The notes under the pieces are model-generated. The model was not told the DNA's origin, searched no databases, and worked only from the letters and a program-made list of their open reading frames with translations. A program made the position numbers and the translations under genes. Positions 10,751 to 20,177 of a stretch of DNA of 64,000 nt are shown in pieces. The stretch is from Duganella phyllosphaerae (GTDB lineage Bacteria > Pseudomonadota > Gammaproteobacteria > Burkholderiales > Burkholderiaceae_D): positions 1-64,000 of the forward strand of contig NZ_LROM01000061.1 in the NCBI RefSeq assembly GCF_001758785.1, in the 5' to 3' direction. Numbering within the stretch: position 1 is the stretch's first letter; each line of letters starts with the position of its first letter.

Positions 10751-13700
10751 GTGACCTATCCGCACCAAGCCACCCACAGCAACACCACCCGCCGCGTCAT
10801 CGTCAGCGCAGTCGCCTCGGCACTGGCGACCCTCATGGCCGGCAACGCCGCCATGGCGCAAACGGCAGCTGCTGCCGATGCTGCGCAGACCAGCGAGCCA
10901 GCGGCGCGCTCGCCGTCCGACGTGGCGCCAACCAGCGTCGTGACCGTGGTGGGTACCCGCAAATCGGTGGCCTCGGCGATCGACCGCAAGATCCGCAACG
11001 CCACCATCTCCGACTCGCTGGTGGCCGAAGACATCAATCAATTCCCTGACAAGAACGTGGGCGAAGCGCTGTCGCGCATCACCGGCGTGCAACTGACCCG
11101 CGATTTCGGCGAAGGCTCGCAGATCTCGATCCGCGGCGTGGAGCCCGACCTGAACCGCGTGGAAGTGAACGGCATGTCGGTACTGGGCACCAACGGCAAC
11201 GCCGGTCGCGGCGCCGAGCTGCGCGAACTGGCTTCCGAGCTGATCGGTTCGATCGACGTGTACAAGGGCAGCACCGCCGACCTGACCGAAGGCGGCGTGG
11301 GCGGCACCGTGGTGATCACTACCCGCAAACCGCTCGACTTCAAGAAATTCACCGTCGCCACTTCCCTCGCTGGCGAACATTCGACCAGCCGTGGCGGCGT
11401 GCAGCCGCGCGGCAGCCTGCTGATCGCCGACCAGTACCTCGATGGCAAACTGGGCGTGATGGCCAACATCGTCTACGACGACGTGCGCACCCGTAACGAC
11501 TACTCGCGCAACACCACCTGGCGCTTCCTGCGCGACTGGGACTTCTCGCCAAACAAGACCGTCAATTCGCTCGACCCGGCCGTGGCCGGCGTAGGTTCGG
11601 CGGCCGGTTGCGCCAGCGCGCCCGGCCTGTCCGCCGCCCAGAAAACCGCGTGCAGCCAGCAATGGTACGACTACTCGCCAGGCACGCCGCGCTACGGCAT
11701 CTGGACCCGCGACCACAAGCGCTCGTCGGCCGAGCTGACCGCGCAATACAAGGTCAGCAACGAAATGAAGGCCTTCGTCAGCTACCAGGGCAATCGCCAG
11801 GACCAGCGACTGAACGACCGCAACTTCGGTACCGATTTTGGCAACGTCAATCGCCTGGCCAGTGCCGGTCGTGCACCGGTGTACGCCGCCAACGGCACCA
11901 CCACGACCACCGGTACCTGCCTGCCGGCATCCACCAGCACCACGCCAGCCGGTGTCACCGTGGAGAACCACTACGTCACCGGCTACACCGTCGGCGACTG
12001 CAACTACGTTGCCGGCCAGGGCGGCCAGGGCGCCTTCAGCACTTCGGCGCGCGACTTCAAGCTCAAGATCGATTCCAACTACACCACCACCGGTTTCAAC
12101 TACAAGGACGGTCCGCTGGAAGTGGACGGCCTGGCCGGACGTTCGCGTTCGACCTACCACAACGAGACCAATAGTATCGTCCTGACGCAAAATGCGCCGG
12201 GCCTGAAGGTCTCGCTCGATTCGCAGGGCCTGCCGCACTTCGACTTCCCGGCCGCTTACTCGCCGGACGCCGCCAGCTCGTACGTCAAGGCCGAACTGCA
12301 ATACCGTCCTTACGAGACCAAGAACGACGAAGACCAGGTCAAGCTGGACCTGAAATACCGTTTGACCACGCCGTTCTTCACCAAGCTGTGGGGCGGCGCC
12401 CAGGCGCGCAATTCGTCGGCCCAGCGCTACAACGGCGGCGGCTACATCGCCAGCGGCGGCGCCGATCCGGCCAGCACGGCCGACGATATCTCGGTGCGCG
12501 GCGCCAACATCAACCAGACCATCACCTACGATCCGTACAATACGGGCGCGGTGCGCGGCCCTGATACCAACACCTTCATCAACGGCAATTACTCCAGCAC
12601 CTACGTCAACAGCGCCAAGATGCAGGAGCTGATCAACGCCGTGCGCGGCAACTCGCCAGGCACCTTCTTTGGCGGCTACGACAAGATCTCGAACATTCCG
12701 TCGGGCTGGATGTCGCCGGTGTATAACAACGCCAAGCCGTATTTCGACACGTCGAACTTCAACTTCAACAACGTGTACAACGCCATCGGCAGCGACGGCA
12801 GGATGTATCCGCAAGTGCCGGCTTACATGGTCGACGAGCGTGTGCGCGCCGCGTACATCCGCGCCGACTTCGATACCGAGATCGGCGAGCACCAGATCTG
12901 GGGCAATATCGGCGTGCGCTACACCGGCACCAAGACCGATGCCAGCGGCTCGCAATCGATCAAGATCCGCCTGCAAAATCCGGGCGGCGCTGCCGGTTCT
13001 TCCGTCGACCGCGATCTCAGCTTCGGCACGACCACCGTCAAGACCAAGTACAACGACTATCTGCCGAGCTTCAACCTGATGGCCTGGGCGATTCCTGACC
13101 AGTTCATGGTGCGCTTCGGCCTGTCGAAAGTGATGTCGCGTCCGCGCATCGACCTGCTGGCACCGAACGTGGCCTGTATCATCGACAGCGGCAACCCTGC
13201 ATTTGGCGGTGACAATATCGACGACTGCACGGCCGGCAACCCGAACCTGAAACCGTTCCGCGCCAAGAACACCGACCTGAGCTTCGAGTACTACCCGAGC
13301 GCCGACAGCCAGTTGAGCATGGGCCTGTTCAAGAAGGATATCTCGAGCTACATCCTGGAAAAACAGGTTGTCAAAAACGTCAACCTGCTCGGCGACGGTC
13401 GCTTGTTCGACGTGAACACCGCCTTGAACGGCGAAGGCGCCACCACCAAGGGTGTGGAACTGACCGCGCGTACCGCGTTCACCTTCCTGCCGGGCTGGAT
13501 GAGCGGTTTCGGCGGCGACGTCAACTACACCCGCATGAGCTACGATTACGCCAAAGGTACGGAACGCATCAACCCGCTCGATGGTTCGATCCTGCCATAC
13601 GCCGGCCTGTCGAAAAACAGCTATAACGCCGCGCTGTGGTACGACCTGGGCAAGATCAACGCCCGCGTCGCCTACAACTACCGCGACCGTTTCTACACCG

Positions 13701-13918
13701 GCACCAACGACGTTTCCGGCAACCCGAACTTCCAGGAAAAGACCGGTTTCCTGGACGCGAAGTTCCAGTACCGTTACAGTGATAACGTGACGTTCTCGAT
13801 CGAAGGCAAAAACCTGACCAAGGAATCGCAGATCACCGACGCCGGTGACCTGTACCGTGTCAACGAACTTGCCTGGTCCGGCCGTCGTTACTTCTTCACC
13901 GTATCGATTAAAAACTAG
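10751..13918 (+). CDS. TonB-dependent outer-membrane receptor for pectic oligosaccharides (predicted)
   Basis: The product has about 1055 residues. After a signal peptide ending AAMA come a plug domain (TVVGTRKSVASAID, then IRGVEPDLNRVEVNG) and a long 22-strand barrel ending in RRYFFTVSIKN. The plug and size match the large TIGR01782-type receptors used by proteobacteria for complex carbohydrates. I chose the GTG at 10751 because GGAG lies six bases upstream. An ATG at 10724 in the same frame is an alternative, but it has only a weak site. GH43 follows after eight bases, and the rest of the locus degrades rhamnogalacturonan, so the ligand is probably a pectin-derived oligosaccharide. Confidence 0.9.
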   Translation: MTYPHQATHSNTTRRVIVSAVASALATLMAGNAAMAQTAAAADAAQTSEPAARSPSDVAPTSVVTVVGTRKSVASAIDRKIRNATISDSLVAEDINQFPDKNVGEALSRITGVQLTRDFGEGSQISIRGVEPDLNRVEVNGMSVLGTNGNAGRGAELRELASELIGSIDVYKGSTADLTEGGVGGTVVITTRKPLDFKKFTVATSLAGEHSTSRGGVQPRGSLLIADQYLDGKLGVMANIVYDDVRTRNDYSRNTTWRFLRDWDFSPNKTVNSLDPAVAGVGSAAGCASAPGLSAAQKTACSQQWYDYSPGTPRYGIWTRDHKRSSAELTAQYKVSNEMKAFVSYQGNRQDQRLNDRNFGTDFGNVNRLASAGRAPVYAANGTTTTTGTCLPASTSTTPAGVTVENHYVTGYTVGDCNYVAGQGGQGAFSTSARDFKLKIDSNYTTTGFNYKDGPLEVDGLAGRSRSTYHNETNSIVLTQNAPGLKVSLDSQGLPHFDFPAAYSPDAASSYVKAELQYRPYETKNDEDQVKLDLKYRLTTPFFTKLWGGAQARNSSAQRYNGGGYIASGGADPASTADDISVRGANINQTITYDPYNTGAVRGPDTNTFINGNYSSTYVNSAKMQELINAVRGNSPGTFFGGYDKISNIPSGWMSPVYNNAKPYFDTSNFNFNNVYNAIGSDGRMYPQVPAYMVDERVRAAYIRADFDTEIGEHQIWGNIGVRYTGTKTDASGSQSIKIRLQNPGGAAGSSVDRDLSFGTTTVKTKYNDYLPSFNLMAWAIPDQFMVRFGLSKVMSRPRIDLLAPNVACIIDSGNPAFGGDNIDDCTAGNPNLKPFRAKNTDLSFEYYPSADSQLSMGLFKKDISSYILEKQVVKNVNLLGDGRLFDVNTALNGEGATTKGVELTARTAFTFLPGWMSGFGGDVNYTRMSYDYAKGTERINPLDGSILPYAGLSKNSYNAALWYDLGKINARVAYNYRDRFYTGTNDVSGNPNFQEKTGFLDAKFQYRYSDNVTFSIEGKNLTKESQITDAGDLYRVNELAWSGRRYFFTVSIKN

Positions 13919-13926
13919 GGAGACCC

Positions 13927-14955
13927 ATGGCGCAAGCACCATTTGCGCGCGGACTCAAAACGGTGGCCTTCGCGGCCGCCGTTTTTTCGTTTGCGCAGAA
14001 CATTGCATTAGCAGCAGAACCGACTTTCAATAACCCGCTGGTCAAGCACCGCGCCGACCCGCAAGTGGCGCTGCACAGCGACGGCTATTACTATTACACG
14101 GCCACCGTACCGGAATACGACCGCATCGAAATCCGCCGCGCACGCTCGCTCAACGACCTCGGCGCCGCCGAGGCCAAGGTGGTGTGGCGCAAGCACGCCA
14201 AGGGGGAGATGGGCGCGCACATCTGGGCCCCGGAGATGCACTATATCGACGGCAAATGGTATATCTACTTTACCGCCGGCCGCGCCGATGCGATCTGGGA
14301 GATCCGCCTGTACGTGCTGGTGAACGAGTCGGCCAATCCGCTGCAGGGGGACTGGAAGGAACTGGGGCAGTTGAAGACCGGTTGGGAATCGTTCGCGCTC
14401 GACGCCACCACGTTTGCACTGAACGGCAAACGCTACCTGGCCTGGACCCAGCGCGGCCAGGACGCCAAGGTCCACGCCACCAATATCTACCTGGCGCAGA
14501 TGGACACGCCGTGGTCGATTACCGGCCCGGCAGTGCTGCTATCGAAGCCGGACTATGCGTGGGAGAAGGTCGGGCACGAGGTCAACGAGGCGCCAGCGGT
14601 GATCGTCAAGAACGGCCGCGTGTTCATGACCTATTCGGCCAGCGCGACCGATGCCAACTATGCACTGGGGTTGCTGACGGCGCCAGTGGCTTCTGACTTG
14701 CTCGATGCGGCATCCTGGAAGAAGTCGCCGGTGCCGGTATTTGCGAGCAGCGAGAAGAACAGCCAGTACGGGCCGGGGCATAACGCGTTTACGACCACGC
14801 CCGATGGCAAGACCGACATCCTGGTGTACCACGCGCGCAATTTCAGGGATATCGCGGGCGAGCCGCTCAAGGATGCCAACCGCCATACGCGGGCGCAGGT
14901 GCTGCGATGGAAAGAGGATGGTTCGCCGGACTTCGGGGCGCCGGTGGCGGATTGA
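13927..14955 (+). CDS. Glycoside hydrolase family 43 (predicted arabinosidase)
   Basis: The product has 342 residues with a signal peptide ending near ALAA, so it is probably periplasmic. A five-bladed propeller layout is suggested. The three acidic residues of the family can be placed: Asp in KHRADPQV (general base), Asp in FALDATTF (pKa modulator) and Glu in HEVNEAPAV (general acid). GH43 enzymes release arabinose or xylose from side chains; here removal of arabinan side chains from rhamnogalacturonan-I is the natural role. GGGAG precedes the ATG, and the gene lies eight bases behind the receptor as an operon. Confidence 0.85.
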   Translation: MAQAPFARGLKTVAFAAAVFSFAQNIALAAEPTFNNPLVKHRADPQVALHSDGYYYYTATVPEYDRIEIRRARSLNDLGAAEAKVVWRKHAKGEMGAHIWAPEMHYIDGKWYIYFTAGRADAIWEIRLYVLVNESANPLQGDWKELGQLKTGWESFALDATTFALNGKRYLAWTQRGQDAKVHATNIYLAQMDTPWSITGPAVLLSKPDYAWEKVGHEVNEAPAVIVKNGRVFMTYSASATDANYALGLLTAPVASDLLDAASWKKSPVPVFASSEKNSQYGPGHNAFTTTPDGKTDILVYHARNFRDIAGEPLKDANRHTRAQVLRWKEDGSPDFGAPVAD

Positions 14956-14990
14956 TAACCCGCACGGCCAAGGCCGCAAGGCCGGGGTCG

Positions 14991-15179
14991 GACCCTAATG
15001 CCGTTAAGTTAAGCTCAGCGTACCCGTCGTACCGCATCGGCGGACCGCCGCGAAGGCGGGTACCCAAGTTCTACGAAATTCGTCGAAATGCCGGCCAAAT
15101 TGGGTCCCCGCCTGCGCGGGGACGACGTTTCGATGCTAACAAAATTAAAACTTCAGCTTAACTTAACGGCATTAGGGTC
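14991..15179. mobile_element. MITE-like element with 25-bp perfect terminal inverted repeats
   Basis: Bases 14991-15015 and 15155-15179 are perfect inverted copies (25 of 25), beginning GACCCTAATGCCGTTAAG. The 189-base unit has no plausible protein. Inside are a REP-like core (15033-15051), GCGAAGGCGGGTACCC, and GTCCCCGCCTGCGCGGGGAC, so it could also fold into a long RNA hairpin. It lies between the convergent GH43 and rhamnulokinase genes and may end transcription from both. Being short, non-coding and bounded by long perfect ends suggests a non-autonomous transposable unit. No target duplication is evident. Confidence 0.65.
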
Positions 15180-15207
15180 AAGGGGGTAAAAAGCGCCCGT
15201 ACGGGGA

Positions 15208-16602
15208 TTAAAGCGCCTCTTGCAACGCCGCTAACCAGTGCGAACGATACGCACTCCAGCCATTCAACACCAGCGGCGCCGCCACCGAGCTTCTTACCGC
15301 CGGCGCGCTGCCCCAGTGGTGCAGCATCCAGCCGCCGCAGGTCGTGCCGCTGGTGTCATCGGTGCTGCTGATGGCCTGGCCCGGCCGCAGTGCGGCCAGC
15401 AGCGGCGCAAACCACGGGTTGCCGGTGTAACTGCCTTCCACCACCACTGCGCCATCGGCGCCCAGCTGCGCGAGGCAGTAGTCAGACACCAGCACGCAGT
15501 ACAGCGTGGCCAGTGCATACCGCTGGCGCGCATCGACCGGCGCCGGGCCAGTGATCGAACCGGTACGGCCCGCAAACGGACCGCCAGCCTGCGAGAAGCA
15601 GGGCAGGGCCATGGTCTGCTGGTCGATCAACCGCTGCAAATCCTCCACGGTACAGGTCTGCACGTCGGCGCCCGCCAGCTCGCCGAACTCGCGCCCGCCC
15701 ATGAAGCGGATGCAGGCCACGGCCTGGCCCAGCGCATTGGTATTGGCCAGCATATCCGACCGCTCACGCAAGCCATCGAGCGGTTTGCCCGGCGCGGCGG
15801 CGATCACCCAAGTGCCGGTCGAGAGCACGGCAGGCTGCGCCACGCCATCGACGGCTGCCAGGTGGCGCAGCAGCGAGGCATTGCTGTCGTGGATGCCGCA
15901 GATGACCTGGCACGATGCCGGTAAACCGGTATGCGCCAACAGCGCCGCCTTCAACGGTCCCAGTGGCGCCCACGCCGGTTGAAGCGGCGGCAACAGGGCG
16001 TTCCAGCCCATGCGTTCGACCAGCTGCGAATACTGCTGGCGCGCCGGCTGCCACAAGTCGGTGTGACAACCGAGCGACGTCACTTCGCCGGCCGCCACGC
16101 CAGATAAACGCCAGGCCCAGTACTGCGGGTACATCAACAGGTGATTGGCCTGCGCGAACTCGGCCGGGAAGGTCTGCGCCTGCCACGCCAACTGGCGCCC
16201 CAGGTTCAGGCCGGCGGGCAGCAGCGGCGAACAGGTCGTGTCGTACGCAGGACGCAGCGCCTGGTACGTGGCTGCCTGCGCGGCCGGCGGCTCGAACTCG
16301 TAATCGAGCACCGGCAGCACCAGGCCGTCGTCATCGACCAGCGCGGCGGTGGCGCCGTGCGTGACCGGCACGATGGCGCCGATGGTGGCCAGGCTGGAAA
16401 ACTCGGTCATTCCGTCCAGCATCCAGTGCCAGATGCGCTCGACGTCGTGGTGCGGATATGGTCCGTCGGTCAGGATGGTGTTGGGGCTGCGCCGTTCGGC
16501 CAGCACCGCGCCGGCGGCGTCCAGCAATACCAGTTTGACGTTGGTCTTGCCGATATCGAGGACCAGGGTGGCATCGGTTGTACCATCAGTTGCGCCGCTC
16601 AT
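15208..16602 (-). CDS. rhaK: Rhamnulokinase, FGGY family
   Basis: The predicted reaction is ATP-dependent phosphorylation of L-rhamnulose to rhamnulose 1-phosphate in the cytoplasm. The product has 464 residues. The FGGY fold shows the N-terminal phosphate-1 motif LVLDIGKTNVKLVLLD, the CGIHDSNASLLRH segment and a late GGREFGELAGA stretch. Substrate assignment rests on context: the gene is last in an operon with RhaSTPQ transporter genes and lies opposite rhamnose isomerase and aldolase genes. The start ATG at 16602 overlaps the stop of the upstream permease by four bases. Sequence alone would also allow xylulose or erythritol kinase activity. Confidence 0.85.
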   Translation of the reverse strand: MSGATDGTTDATLVLDIGKTNVKLVLLDAAGAVLAERRSPNTILTDGPYPHHDVERIWHWMLDGMTEFSSLATIGAIVPVTHGATAALVDDDGLVLPVLDYEFEPPAAQAATYQALRPAYDTTCSPLLPAGLNLGRQLAWQAQTFPAEFAQANHLLMYPQYWAWRLSGVAAGEVTSLGCHTDLWQPARQQYSQLVERMGWNALLPPLQPAWAPLGPLKAALLAHTGLPASCQVICGIHDSNASLLRHLAAVDGVAQPAVLSTGTWVIAAAPGKPLDGLRERSDMLANTNALGQAVACIRFMGGREFGELAGADVQTCTVEDLQRLIDQQTMALPCFSQAGGPFAGRTGSITGPAPVDARQRYALATLYCVLVSDYCLAQLGADGAVVVEGSYTGNPWFAPLLAALRPGQAISSTDDTSGTTCGGWMLHHWGSAPAVRSSVAAPLVLNGWSAYRSHWLAALQEAL

Positions 16603-17648
16603 TTGGCGATCCTCCTGCCGCGCAGCAGGCGGGGCAGGGCGATGGTGACCAGCAGCAGGATGCCGACCACGATGGTCATGTAAATGCCGGGGATATTCGC
16701 CAGCGACAGGCCGTAGGTGACCGTGCCCAGGGTAAGCACGGCCAGCAGCACGCCGCCGATGGTGCCGGCGCCGCCGGCGATGCTCACGCCGCCCAGGATC
16801 ACCATGGTAATCACTTCCAGCTCCCAGCCCATGGCGATGTTGGGACGGGTGCTGCCGATACGGCCGGTGAGGAACCACGCAGCCAGGCCGGCCATGGCGC
16901 CCGTGAGCATGAACAGGCCCAGGCGGTAGCTGTCGACCGGGATGCCGGAAAAGCGTGCGGCCACCGGGTTGTTACCGATCGCGTACACGCGGCGGCCCCA
17001 GGTCGTGCAGTGCAGGAAGCCGGCAAACAGCAGCGCAAACACCAGCAGCACGACGAATTCACGCGGGATGAAGCCGAAGAAGTAACCCTGGCCCCAGTCG
17101 GTCATCAGCTGCGGGTAGCCGGTAAAGGCTTTGTCGCCCAGCACCACGCTGGCCAGGCCGCGGAACAGCGACACGGTACCGATGGTGACCACGATCGAGG
17201 GCAGCTTGTACCGCGTGACCATGATGCCGTTGAGCCAGCCGCAGGCGGTGCCTGTGGCAATCGCGATCGGCAGCAACACTTCGGGTGGGGCGCCATTGGT
17301 GTGCGCCAGGCCTACCGCCACCGACGACAGCGCCAGGATGCCGGAGACCGAGATGTCGATCTCGCGGCAAATGATCAGCAACGCCATCGGCAGCGCGATC
17401 ATCGCCTTTTCGCTGAAGTTGAAGGTGCCGTCGGCCAGGTTGACCATGTCGAGGAAATGCGGCTGGACGATGGCGCAGATGGTGAATGCGGCCACGAACA
17501 GCAACGCCAGCATGCTCTCCCAGCTGCCCAGCGCCGCGCCGAGGCGGAAGCCCTGGCGGTCGGCGATGACGTAGCGGGACGTGGACGCAGCGGGAGTCTC
17601 GGTGACAGGCGTTGGTGCTTCGTTGGTCATGACGGTACTCGTATTCAC
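16599..17648 (-). CDS. rhaQ: Rhamnose ABC transporter permease (RhaQ type)
   Basis: An inner-membrane permease of the ribose/rhamnose (CUT2) class with 349 residues. After a 35-residue hydrophilic N-terminus come eight to ten hydrophobic segments. CUT2 hallmarks are CREIDISVSGILALSS and a late GGVSIAGGAGTIGG loop. The long-frame start is a GTG overlapping the rhaP stop (GTGA); an ATG six codons later is possible. It should pair with the following-named permease to form the channel served by the RhaT ATPase. Which of the two is P or Q is by analogy with rhizobial rha operons. Confidence 0.88.
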   Translation of the reverse strand: MNTSTVMTNEAPTPVTETPAASTSRYVIADRQGFRLGAALGSWESMLALLFVAAFTICAIVQPHFLDMVNLADGTFNFSEKAMIALPMALLIICREIDISVSGILALSSVAVGLAHTNGAPPEVLLPIAIATGTACGWLNGIMVTRYKLPSIVVTIGTVSLFRGLASVVLGDKAFTGYPQLMTDWGQGYFFGFIPREFVVLLVFALLFAGFLHCTTWGRRVYAIGNNPVAARFSGIPVDSYRLGLFMLTGAMAGLAAWFLTGRIGSTRPNIAMGWELEVITMVILGGVSIAGGAGTIGGVLLAVLTLGTVTYGLSLANIPGIYMTIVVGILLLVTIALPRLLRGRRIAK

Positions 17649-18646
17649 GCCGCGCTCCCTTGAGCGTCAGCTTTGTTCAGATGCAGCGGGAGAATCTGGC
17701 GACCGCCGGTTTTGCCGCTGCGCGCATTGATCAGCACTGCAGCCAGGATCACCACGCCGGTCAGTGCGCTTTGCCAGAATGGCGACACTTTGACTACCGG
17801 CAGCGCGTTGCCGATTACGGCCAGGAACAGGCCGCCCAGCACCGCGCCAGCCACGCTGCCGCTGCCGCCAGCGATGCTCACGCCACCGATCACGCAGGCG
17901 GCAATCACGGTGAACTCGAAGCCGTAAGCGATCTCGGTATAGGCCACCGCGTAGCGCGCCACCCACAGGTAGCCGCACAGGCCGGCCACGGCGCCGGAAA
18001 TACCATAGGTCCAGAACAGGCGCTTGGCGATCGGGATGCCGACGTAGCGGGCCGACGCCGGGGCGTTACCGACCGCGTACAGGTCGCGGCCAAAGCGGCT
18101 GTGCATGGCGATGTACCAGAACACCAGGATGGTCGAGCCGGCAATCCACACCAGGTTGGTCACGCCGAGGAAGCGCGACAGCGGGAAGGCGATGAACTCG
18201 GGCGGCATCTGGTGCGATGACACCCAGGCGCCGCCCGACAGCACGAACACCAGGCCGCGATACACGCTCATGGTGCCGAGCGTGACCACGATCGGCGCCA
18301 GGTCCAGGTAGCCGATCAGGTAGCCGTTGATCAGGCCGAGCCCAAGGCCAATGGCGATCGCCACCAGCATCACGACCGGCAGCGGCAGCTCGGGAAAGCG
18401 CACGGCCAGCAGCGCCGACATCATGCCCGACAGGGCCAGCGTGGACGCCACCGACAGGTCGATGCCACGCGTGACGATCACCAGCATCTGGGCCAGGGCC
18501 AGCATGATCAGCAGGGTGCTGTCGGTGAGCAGGTTGCCCAGGCTGGAGCTCGAGACGAACACCGGTGCGCGCGAACCGACCAGGGCGATCAGCACCACGA
18601 TCGAAATCGCCAACTGGGTCTCCCGCATTTTCAGAATTTCCTTCAC
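17645..18646 (-). CDS. rhaP: Rhamnose ABC transporter permease (RhaP type)
   Basis: The second CUT2 permease, 333 residues, with multiple membrane helices and the motifs VTRGIDLSVASTLALSG and GGVSIAGGSGSVAG. The apparent GTG start at 18646 overlaps the rhaT stop by four bases, and an in-frame ATG lies six codons later. It forms the translocation pore with RhaQ. The whole transport operon runs leftward with overlapping codons, so expression is coordinated. Confidence 0.88.
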   Translation of the reverse strand: MKEILKMRETQLAISIVVLIALVGSRAPVFVSSSSLGNLLTDSTLLIMLALAQMLVIVTRGIDLSVASTLALSGMMSALLAVRFPELPLPVVMLVAIAIGLGLGLINGYLIGYLDLAPIVVTLGTMSVYRGLVFVLSGGAWVSSHQMPPEFIAFPLSRFLGVTNLVWIAGSTILVFWYIAMHSRFGRDLYAVGNAPASARYVGIPIAKRLFWTYGISGAVAGLCGYLWVARYAVAYTEIAYGFEFTVIAACVIGGVSIAGGSGSVAGAVLGGLFLAVIGNALPVVKVSPFWQSALTGVVILAAVLINARSGKTGGRQILPLHLNKADAQGSAA

Positions 18647-20163
18647 GCGCAGTCCTCCGCCAGTTCGTTGCCAGATGCGGCGGAGACGATCATTTCCGGC
18701 GTCGCCTCGCCACGGTTGAATGTATGTTCGATGCGGCCCTGGTGCATGACCACGATGCGGTCGGCCAGGCCCATTACCTCGGGCAGCTCGGACGAGACCA
18801 GGATCACCGATAAGCCCTTGCTCACCAGCTCACCGATAAAGCGGTGCACGGCGGCCTTGGAGCCGATGTCGATGCCCTTGGTCGGCTCGTCGAGGATGAT
18901 GACCTTGGGGTTGGTGGCCAGCCATTTGCCCAGCACGACCTTTTGCTGGTTGCCGCCCGAGAGCTCGGAGACGTTCTGCGTCAGGTAGGCAGCTTTGAGT
19001 TCGAGCTGCTCGGCGAAGTGGCGGGCGATCTTGTTCTCTTCGGCGCGGCGTCCGCGCAGGAAGAAGCCGACCTTGGACAGGATCGGCAGGGTGATGTTCT
19101 GCAGGATGGGCAGCGTCAGGTGGGCGCCCTGGTGCTGGCGGTCCTCGGGCACGTAGGCGATGCCGTGCTTGATGGCGTCGGCAGCGCAGGTCACGCACAC
19201 CGGCTTGCCGTCCAGGCGTACATTGCCGCGCACCTGGGTGGACAGGCCAAACAGCGCCTGCATCACCTCGGAGCGGCCGGCGCCCACCAGGCCATAAAAG
19301 CCCAGGATTTCGCCGCGCCGCAGCTCGAAGCTGACGTTATCGAATTCGGTGGGGTGGCACAGGTTTTCCACAGACAGCAGCACTTCGCCGGGCGTCACAT
19401 CCGCCTTCGGGTAGGCCTGCTTGACGGTGCGCCCGACCATCAGGGCCACCAGTTCCTGCTCGGTGATGTCGGCCAGCGCGCCTTCGGCGATGAACTGGCC
19501 GTCGCGCAGCACGGTGTAACGGTCGGCCACCTCGTAGATCTCGTCGAATTTGTGCGAGATGAAGATGACGGCAGTGCCGGCGTCGCGCAACTGGCGGATG
19601 ATGCGATACAGCTCGCGGATCTCGCGCTGCGACAGCGACGCCGTCGGCTCGTCGAGGATGACCACGCGCGCATCCTGCGACAGGGCACGGGCGATTTCCA
19701 CGAAGTGGCGCTGCGCCACCGACAGGTCTTTTACCCGGGCACGCACCGGCAGCGCCACCTCCAGGCGTTCGAACAGCTTCTCGGCTTCCGCTTCGATCTT
19801 GCTCCAGTCGATGCGCCCGGAGGCGCCGCGACAGGGCTGGCGCCCCACGTAGATGTTTTCCGCCACCGTCAGTTCGTCGAACATCACCGTCTCCTGGTGG
19901 ACGGCGGTGACGCCCGCCTGCATGGCATCCTGGGCATTGGCGAACCTGACCGGCTGGCCGGCAAGTTCGATGGTGCCCTCGTCGGGACGATAGATGCCGG
20001 TCAGGGTTTTGACCAGGGTAGACTTGCCGGCGCCGTTCTCGCCAATCAGCGCCATCACTTCACCGGCGCGTACCGACAGCGCGACGTTGTTGAGGGCGAC
20101 GATGCCGGCAAAGCGCTTGCAGATCCCGGTCAATTGCAGGACCGGGGTGGTATTCATATCCAT
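18643..20163 (-). CDS. rhaT: Rhamnose ABC transporter ATP-binding protein
   Basis: The product has 506 residues and two fused ATPase domains, as in RbsA/AraG/RhaT. The first has Walker A GENGAGKSTLVKTL, signature LSVAQRHFVEIARALS and Walker B VVILDEPTASLS. The second has a divergent P-loop (GLVGAGRSEVMQALFG), signature LSGGNQQKVVLGKWL and ILDEPTKGID. A degenerate second P-loop is normal for this family. It powers sugar import through RhaP/RhaQ. Fourteen bases separate it from rhaS upstream. Confidence 0.92.
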   Translation of the reverse strand: MDMNTTPVLQLTGICKRFAGIVALNNVALSVRAGEVMALIGENGAGKSTLVKTLTGIYRPDEGTIELAGQPVRFANAQDAMQAGVTAVHQETVMFDELTVAENIYVGRQPCRGASGRIDWSKIEAEAEKLFERLEVALPVRARVKDLSVAQRHFVEIARALSQDARVVILDEPTASLSQREIRELYRIIRQLRDAGTAVIFISHKFDEIYEVADRYTVLRDGQFIAEGALADITEQELVALMVGRTVKQAYPKADVTPGEVLLSVENLCHPTEFDNVSFELRRGEILGFYGLVGAGRSEVMQALFGLSTQVRGNVRLDGKPVCVTCAADAIKHGIAYVPEDRQHQGAHLTLPILQNITLPILSKVGFFLRGRRAEENKIARHFAEQLELKAAYLTQNVSELSGGNQQKVVLGKWLATNPKVIILDEPTKGIDIGSKAAVHRFIGELVSKGLSVILVSSELPEVMGLADRIVVMHQGRIEHTFNRGEATPEMIVSAASGNELAEDCA

Positions 20164-20177
20164 GGGGCGATTCCAGC

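Noticed and set aside
10703..13942. 1079-residue open frame antisense to the TonB receptor
   Set aside because: It mirrors the receptor in the complementary frame, has no ribosome site or domain, and is low-complexity (Val/Ala/Asp/Arg).
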